A stretch of 64,000 nucleotides of DNA. It comes from Aliihoeflea sp023389195 (GTDB lineage Bacteria > Pseudomonadota > Alphaproteobacteria > Rhizobiales > Rhizobiaceae). The notes beneath the pieces were generated by a model that worked only from the letters and a program-made list of their open reading frames with translations, searched no databases and had not been told where the DNA came from. Position 1 is the first letter of the stretch; each line of letters begins with the position of its first letter. The stretch is from positions 1 through 64,000 of the forward strand of contig JAEWET010000021.1 of the NCBI GenBank assembly GCA_023389195.1, given 5' to 3'. The translations under genes were made by a program, and so were the position numbers. Shown one piece after another: positions 59,514 through 64,000 of this stretch.

Positions 59514-60728
59514 ATGACCGACGCCGCCTTTCCCCGCCCGAACTACCTGCCGCCCGCAATTCCCGACCGCGCGCCGATGCTCGTCGCGGCGACCGCGCTC
59601 GTCGCCGGCTTTCTGCTGATCGCCTGGCTCGTCGACCTGCGCCAGGCCTCGCTCTTCGTCCTCGGCGGCCTTCTCGGCGCGACGCTCTACCACGCCTCGT
59701 TCGGCTTCACCGGCGGCTGGCGGCGCATGGTGGTCGAAAAGCGCGGACGCGGTATGCGCGCGCAGATGCTGATGATCGCCGTCGCGGCGGTCGCGATGAT
59801 CCCGCTCCTGGCTGCCGGCAGCCTCGGCGGCCAGGCGCTCGCGCCCGCCACAGCACCGGTCGGAATCTCCGTCCTCGTCGGCGCCGCGATCTTCGGCCTC
59901 GGCATGCAGCTTGGCGGCGGCTGCGGCTCGGGCACGCTCTTTACCGTCGGTGGCGGCTCCTCGCGCATGCTCGTCACCCTCGCCTTCTTCATCGTCGGCG
60001 CCGTCATCGGCACGGCGCACCTTCCGTGGTGGCTGGCGCAGCCTTCCCTGCCCGCAATCAGCCTCGGCAACGAAATCGGCATCGGCTCGGCAATCCTCGC
60101 CACCCTCGCCGCACTCGGCCTCGTCGCGCTGGTGACCGCGCTGATCGAGCGCCGCGCCCATGGCAATCTCGAAGCCGAGCCCGCCCCGGCGCGTCCCGGC
60201 TGGACATGGATTCTCTCCGGCCCCTGGCCGCTCGTTGGCGCCGGCGTGCTGCTCGCGCTCCTCAACATCGCGACGCTGCTCCTTGCCGGCCACCCCTGGT
60301 CCGTCACCTTCGGCTTCGGCCTTTGGGGCGCCAAGGCGGCGCAGGTCGCCGGCATCCCGGTCGAGACCTGGGAATTCTGGAACTGGCCGGGACCGCAGCG
60401 CGCACTCTCGTCCTCGGTCCTCGCCGACACCGTCTCGGTGATGAATTTCGGCATCATCCTCGGCGCCGGCCTTGCCGCGAGCCTTGCCGGCAAGTTCGCG
60501 CCCAAGGTCGCCGTGCCGTTCCTGTCCATGCTGGCAGCCGCCATCGGCGGCATCCTGATGGGCTATGGCGCACGGCTCTCCTTCGGCTGCAACATCGGCG
60601 CACTCTTTTCCGGCATCGCCTCGGGCAGCCTTCACGGCTGGCTCTGGTTCGCCGCCGCCTTCGCCGGCTCATGGGTCGGCGTCTGGGCCCGTCCCCTCTT
60701 CGGCCTCGACGGATTCGCCAGGAAATGA
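59514..60728 (+). CDS. YeeE/YedE family sulfur transporter (TsuA-like)
   Basis: The 404-residue product has about nine or ten membrane helices in two related halves. The family cysteine motifs are in FGLGMQLGGGCGSGTLFTVG and GARLSFGCNIGALFSGIASG with SLHGW after it. TsuA-type proteins import thiosulfate by relaying it between membrane cysteines. The partner TusA-like gene usual for E. coli TsuB is missing here. Instead, the next gene overlaps by ATGA (60725-60728) and codes for a cysteine-repeat protein. An exported rhodanese gene lies upstream. Confidence 0.93.
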   Translation: MTDAAFPRPNYLPPAIPDRAPMLVAATALVAGFLLIAWLVDLRQASLFVLGGLLGATLYHASFGFTGGWRRMVVEKRGRGMRAQMLMIAVAAVAMIPLLAAGSLGGQALAPATAPVGISVLVGAAIFGLGMQLGGGCGSGTLFTVGGGSSRMLVTLAFFIVGAVIGTAHLPWWLAQPSLPAISLGNEIGIGSAILATLAALGLVALVTALIERRAHGNLEAEPAPARPGWTWILSGPWPLVGAGVLLALLNIATLLLAGHPWSVTFGFGLWGAKAAQVAGIPVETWEFWNWPGPQRALSSSVLADTVSVMNFGIILGAGLAASLAGKFAPKVAVPFLSMLAAAIGGILMGYGARLSFGCNIGALFSGIASGSLHGWLWFAAAFAGSWVGVWARPLFGLDGFARK

Positions 60729-61138
60729 GCGCACGCAACACCGTCCTCTTCGGCGCCGCTCTCGCCGCCGCCGCCGCGGCGATCGCCGTCGATCACGTCA
60801 ATCATCCCGTCCAGCGCGCACCGGCGCCCGTCGCCGGGCAGGCCCAATCCAGCGCCGCCCCTTGCGCCGCAGCAGCGCCATGTGCGGCAGCAGCTCCGTG
60901 TGCAGCGACAGCCCCTTGCGCTGCCGGCGCGCCGCTGGCCGCACCTCCGCCCCCACCCGCGCAAGCACCTTGCGCGGCAGCAGCTCCCTGCGCAGCCGCC
61001 GCACCGCAGGCCCTGCGCGCACCGCCTCCACCGCCCGCCGCACCACCGGCAGAAGCCCCCCAACTCGCGCCCCCGCCTCCGCCGCCGACGCCTCTGCCGG
61101 ACCCGAACGCGGAAGCGCCCGACCTCGTGGTGGAGTAA
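60725..61138 (+). CDS. Cys-Ala-Pro repeat protein with N-terminal anchor
   Basis: The 137-residue product overlaps the transporter stop by four bases and the next gene by one (TAATG). The first 25 residues form a membrane anchor or signal (LFGAALAAAAAAIAVDHVNH). Next comes a run of APCAAA units: four close together, a proline-rich bridge, then two more, six cysteines in all, none elsewhere. The rest is proline-rich (PPPPPAAPPAEAPQLAPPPP). No family is recognised. Regular cysteines in a disordered chain next to a thiosulfate-type transporter suggest sulfur or metal binding, which is inference. Confidence 0.7.
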   Translation: MSARNTVLFGAALAAAAAAIAVDHVNHPVQRAPAPVAGQAQSSAAPCAAAAPCAAAAPCAATAPCAAGAPLAAPPPPPAQAPCAAAAPCAAAAPQALRAPPPPPAAPPAEAPQLAPPPPPPTPLPDPNAEAPDLVVE

Positions 61139-61725
61139 TGAGCGACGCAAAGGCCCGCGCGCTCGACGAGATCGCTTTTTGCGAAGCGATCCTCGCCAAG
61201 GGCGGGCAGAACGTCCTGACGGAAACCTTTCGCGACGCATCCGGCGTCACGGTCTGGGATCATTACCCGCAAGGCGACGTCTTCGACCCCGCCTCAGGCG
61301 CGCAATGGTTCTACCACTGCCACCCCGCCGAAGAGGGAGCGGCCGAGCACGGCCACTTCCACTGCTTCCTCCGGCCGGACGGCATCGCCGGCCCGATCCA
61401 TCACCTCGCGGCCATCGGCGTCGATGCTTACGGAAAACGCCTGCGCATCTTCACGGTCAACCAGTGGGTGGTCGGCGACGACTGGCTGGACGCCGAAGCG
61501 ACGATCCCGCTCGCCCGCCGCTTCGACATGCAGATGCCGCGCCCGTCCTATCTGGTGAACCGCTGGCTGACCGCGATCTTCGCTGCCTATGAGGACGAGA
61601 TCGCGCACCTCATCGCCGAGCGCGACCGCGTCCTCGCCGCCCACGTGCCCCCGCAGGGCATCGCCGCACGCGAGGATCGCGCGCTCGAAGTCACCTCCGA
61701 GCTACTGCTCGCCCAGCTTCATTGA
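61138..61725 (+). CDS. DUF6969-like His-rich protein
   Basis: The 195-residue product starts at the ATG at 61138, whose A is the last base of the preceding stop. A metal-site-like segment WFYHCHPAEEGAAEHGHFHC lies at residues about 60-79, holding five histidines and two cysteines, then GPIHHLAAIGVDAYG. The remaining helical part ends in YEDEIAHLIAERDRVLAAH. I believe it belongs to DUF6969, but cannot confirm it. No signal peptide is present. It is the third gene coupled to the sulfur transporter. It overlaps the converging DUF1737 gene by 24 bases. Confidence 0.7.
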   Translation: MSDAKARALDEIAFCEAILAKGGQNVLTETFRDASGVTVWDHYPQGDVFDPASGAQWFYHCHPAEEGAAEHGHFHCFLRPDGIAGPIHHLAAIGVDAYGKRLRIFTVNQWVVGDDWLDAEATIPLARRFDMQMPRPSYLVNRWLTAIFAAYEDEIAHLIAERDRVLAAHVPPQGIAAREDRALEVTSELLLAQLH

Positions 61726-61908
61726 CGGATCGTATTCGACGCCCGGCACGTCCTTGACCACCGCCTGCCCGCACCGCATCGCCTTGGCTTCCGCGTCGAA
61801 GGCATAGGTCGGCGAGCCGTGGAGGTGCCAGCCCCTGGCGAGCGCGTTCGACACCTTGTGGCAAAAGCTCGAATCGTCGGGTCCGGTCAGCAATCGGTAA
61901 AGCCGCAT
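61702..61908 (-). CDS. DUF1737 domain protein
   Basis: The 68-residue product starts at the ATG at 61908 (MRLYRLLTGPDDSSFCHKVS). NALARGWHLHGSPTYAFDAE and RCGQAVVKDVPGVEYDPS complete the DUF1737 fold, a small alpha-beta protein of unknown function. Its 3' end overlaps the DUF6969-like gene in convergent orientation by 24 bases. It lies 10 bases after the CoA-ester lyase gene on the same strand and is probably cotranscribed with it. Confidence 0.85.
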   Translation of the reverse strand: MRLYRLLTGPDDSSFCHKVSNALARGWHLHGSPTYAFDAEAKAMRCGQAVVKDVPGVEYDPSMKLGEQ

Positions 61909-61918
61909 GGGGTCTTCC

Positions 61919-62785
61919 TTATTTTCCAGCCTTGGCGAGCAACCGCTCGGCCTGTTCCAGATGAAGCCGCTCGACCATCTTTCCGTCGGGCGAGATGACG
62001 CCCCTGTCGCGATGTTCCGGCAGGGCGAAGGCAGCGCGGATAGCTCGCGCCTCTGCAACCGCCGCCTCGCTCGGCGAAAACGCCGCATTGGCCGGATCGA
62101 TCTGCGCCGGATGAATCAGCGTTTTGCCGTCAAAACCCATATTCGCGCCCTCGCGGCACTCGGCGCCGAACGCGTCGAGATCGCGAAAATCGTTCGACAC
62201 GCCGTCGAGAACGTCGAGCCCGCCGGCGCGCGCCGCAAGCACCATCTGCATCAGCCACGGCGTCAGATAGCGCCGGTCCGGCGTGGCCAGCACGCCGGTA
62301 TCCTTGACGAGATCGTTTGTGCCCGCGACCAGGCAGGCGAGCCGCGCCGCATTGTCCCGCCCGAGTTCGGCGATGGCGCCGAGATTGAGCATCGCGCGCG
62401 GCGTTTCGATCATCGCCCACAGCCAGCATTCCGTGTCGCCCCGGTCGAGCAGCCGGTCGGCGTCGAGAATGTCGCGCGGTCCGTCGACCTTTGGCAGCAG
62501 CACCGCATCGGGCGAAGCCTCGCGCGCGGCGCGCAGATCGTCCCGCCCCCATTCGGTCGAGAGCGCATTGATCCGCAGCACGACCTCCTTCGCGCCCGCT
62601 CCCCGCTCCGCGATGAACCGGCACGCCGCCTCCCGCGCCTCGATCTTCTGCGACGGCGCGACCGCGTCCTCGAGGTCGATCACCACCGCGTCGCAGGCAA
62701 GCGTCGCGATCTTGGCGAGCGCCTTGGCGTTGGTGGCAGGAACATAGAGCACCGAGCGGCGCGGACGGGTGGGTCGCATGGTCAT
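61919..62785 (-). CDS. HpcH/HpaI or citrate lyase family CoA-ester lyase
   Basis: The 288-residue product starts at ATG 62785, or two codons later at 62779. The CitE-like barrel is clear: RRSVLYVPATNAKALAKIAT, ACDAVVIDLEDAVAPSQKIE, EVVLRINALSTEWGRDDLRA, LWAMIETPRAMLNLGAIAEL and GFDGKTLIHPAQIDPANAAF. The glutamates in DLEDAV and MIETP hold magnesium. Members split malyl-CoA, citramalyl-CoA or related thioesters. The exact substrate is not evident. It is followed by the DUF1737 gene in the same unit. Confidence 0.92.
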   Translation of the reverse strand: MTMRPTRPRRSVLYVPATNAKALAKIATLACDAVVIDLEDAVAPSQKIEAREAACRFIAERGAGAKEVVLRINALSTEWGRDDLRAAREASPDAVLLPKVDGPRDILDADRLLDRGDTECWLWAMIETPRAMLNLGAIAELGRDNAARLACLVAGTNDLVKDTGVLATPDRRYLTPWLMQMVLAARAGGLDVLDGVSNDFRDLDAFGAECREGANMGFDGKTLIHPAQIDPANAAFSPSEAAVAEARAIRAAFALPEHRDRGVISPDGKMVERLHLEQAERLLAKAGK

Positions 62786-62848
62786 GCCGTTTTGTGACCC
62801 GGCGCGGCCGTAGCTGCAAGTGTCCGATGCTTGCACCAGCATCGAACG

Positions 62849-62974
62849 AAGAGGCATGGACCCCTGTGACAAGCACAGGGGTGACGGCGGAAATCGATAT
62901 GCCGATCTCAAACCTATCCGATTGGCACCATGGATGATGCCGTCACCTCTGTGCTTGTCACAGAGGTCCATGCC
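62849..62974. repeat. Large inverted repeat with nested palindromes
   Basis: About 37 bases at 62849-62885 recur inverted at 62938-62974 with few differences. Within each arm is a smaller palindrome built on CCTCTGTG or CCCCTGTG, a CAAG centre and its complement. It separates the lyase gene from the oxidoreductase gene, and would form a long cruciform or hairpin. It resembles dispersed elements I have seen in other Hyphomicrobiales. Confidence 0.85.
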
Positions 62975-63063
62975 TCGCCCTCTCCGCCCCAAATTCAGCC
63001 GACACCACACTTGCCCCCACCCCGCGAACCTGATTCCCTCTCCGCCCAAACGGGAACCCATCC

Positions 63064-64000
63064 ATGCACCGCGACATCGTCATCGTCGGAGGCGCGATCG
63101 TCGGCGCGTCCATTGCATACTTCCTGCGCGAGGAAGGCTATGCCGGCACCATCGCCGTCATCGAGCGCGACCCGAGCTTCGCGCAGGCCGCGACCACGCT
63201 CTCCTGCGCCTCCATCCGCCAGCAATTCTCGATCCCCGAAAACATCCGCCTGTCGCGCTTCACGCTCCGGTTCTTCCGCGAGCTTCAGGCCCGGTTCGGC
63301 GCAGCGGCCGACATCGCCTTCCGCGAAAAGGGCTACCTCATACTTGCCAGCGATGAAGGCCGCGACATCCTCGCCGCCAATCATCGCGTGCAGATGGCCG
63401 AGGGCGCCGACATCGCGCTTCTGTCAGCCGCCGAACTCGAAACCCGCTTCGCCTGGCTCTCGGCCGATGGCATCGCCGCCGGCGCGTATGGCGTGAGCGG
63501 CGAGGGCTGGTTCGACGCCCACGCGCTGCTCGCCCTGTTGCGCACCGCACTCAAATCCCGCGACATCGACCTCGTGAAGGGCGAGGTCAGCGGCATCGCC
63601 CGCAGCGGCGACCGCATCACCGGCGTGTCGCTCGCCGATGGCGCCACCATCGAAGCCGGCCTCGTCATCAACGCCGCCGGTCCCAATGCCGGAAACCTCG
63701 CGGCGCTCGCCGGCCTCGCGCTCCCCGTCGAGCCGCGCAAGCGCTCGGTCTTCGTCTTCGAGGCTGCCGACCGCTTCGACGATATGCCGTTGTTGGTCGA
63801 TCCGTCCGGCGTCTATGTCCGGCCCGAAGGCTCGGTCTACATCACCGGCGGCGCCGAAGACGCCGCGACCGACGGCCCGGCTGATCCCGCCGATTTCGAG
63901 CCCGACTGGCCCCTCTTCGAGGAAGCGATCTGGCCGGTCCTCGCCACGCGCATCCCTGCCTTCGAGGCGCTGAAGCCCGGCCGCGCCTGGGCCGGGCACT
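63064..64000 (+). CDS. FAD-dependent oxidoreductase (DAO family), 5' part
   Basis: The ATG at 63064 opens a frame with no stop before the window ends, so 312 residues are visible. The dinucleotide-binding motif IVIVGGAIVGASIAYFLREE is at the N-terminus, with the acidic end of the second strand in AVIERDPSFAQAATTLSCAS. The GADIALLSAAELETRFAWLS and VINAAGPNAGNLAAL segments match the DAO family of amine and amino-acid oxidoreductases (glycine or sarcosine oxidase-like). Substrate and C-terminus are unseen. It has its own promoter beside the inverted repeat. Confidence 0.92.
   Translation, partial: MHRDIVIVGGAIVGASIAYFLREEGYAGTIAVIERDPSFAQAATTLSCASIRQQFSIPENIRLSRFTLRFFRELQARFGAAADIAFREKGYLILASDEGRDILAANHRVQMAEGADIALLSAAELETRFAWLSADGIAAGAYGVSGEGWFDAHALLALLRTALKSRDIDLVKGEVSGIARSGDRITGVSLADGATIEAGLVINAAGPNAGNLAALAGLALPVEPRKRSVFVFEAADRFDDMPLLVDPSGVYVRPEGSVYITGGAEDAATDGPADPADFEPDWPLFEEAIWPVLATRIPAFEALKPGRAWAGH

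Overview
The window is GC-rich chromosomal DNA from an alphaproteobacterium, most likely Hyphomicrobiales (Phyllobacteriaceae or Rhizobiaceae-like). This placement rests on family content rather than a marker gene. It carries DUF2794, DUF1236/SH3, IalB-type exported proteins, the TIGR02587/TIGR02588 pair, the order ffh-chorismate mutase-rpsP, and dispersed palindromic intergenic repeats of the kind common in this order. No tRNA, rRNA, CRISPR array, prophage or transposase was recognised. Coding density is high and the long antisense open frames are GC shadows.

Layout. 1-3.5 kb: the 3' end of aconitase, a Fis-type DNA-binding protein, DUF1223, DUF2794, a GNAT acetyltransferase and a Bax-inhibitor-1 protein. 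3.7-10.1 kb: a FtsX-like permease with its ATPase, a GDSL esterase, a structured intergenic region, thpR, pterin dehydratase, DUF1232 and an ECF sigma factor. 10.4-13.9 kb: IalB protein, rlmN, two tandem paralogous membrane proteins and a LysE exporter. 14-17.5 kb: a complete TRAP transporter operon with an extra 64-residue membrane protein. 17.6-23.4 kb: argG, a lytic transglycosylase, an SH3/DUF1236 protein, a zinc metallopeptidase and asd.

23.6-31 kb: VOC and DUF1428 proteins, a phospholipase D/cardiolipin synthase, an ECF42-like cluster (YciI-like protein, sigma factor, SRPBCC protein), then ffh-chorismate mutase-rpsP on the minus strand. 31-37.9 kb: DUF6152 with a membrane partner, a glycine-zipper-like membrane protein with a 24-residue peptide gene, and a YdeP-type molybdenum oxidoreductase flanked by two paralogous Crp/Fnr regulators, followed by an ECF sigma gene. 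38-44.5 kb: acetoacetyl-CoA synthetase, small exported proteins, RlpA, TIGR02587/TIGR02588, DUF2188, 3-methyladenine glycosylase and a TauE-type exporter. 44.6-49.7 kb: an ArsR regulator with an Old Yellow Enzyme, a TetR regulator divergent from an ACAD10/11-like dehydrogenase with a clear operator between them, and an SLC13 transporter.

49.8-58.2 kb: a LytTR/DUF2306 divergent pair and a carbohydrate ABC catabolic operon (isomerase, Gfo/Idh dehydrogenase, ATPase, permease, binding protein) controlled by a divergent LacI gene with two visible operators. 58.3-61.7 kb: an exported rhodanese, a YeeE/TsuA-type sulfur transporter and, translationally coupled to it, a Cys-Ala-Pro repeat protein and a His-rich protein. 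This last group is the best candidate here for an undescribed system. 61.7-64 kb: DUF1737, a CoA-ester lyase, a large inverted repeat and the 5' part of a FAD-dependent oxidoreductase that runs off the window.
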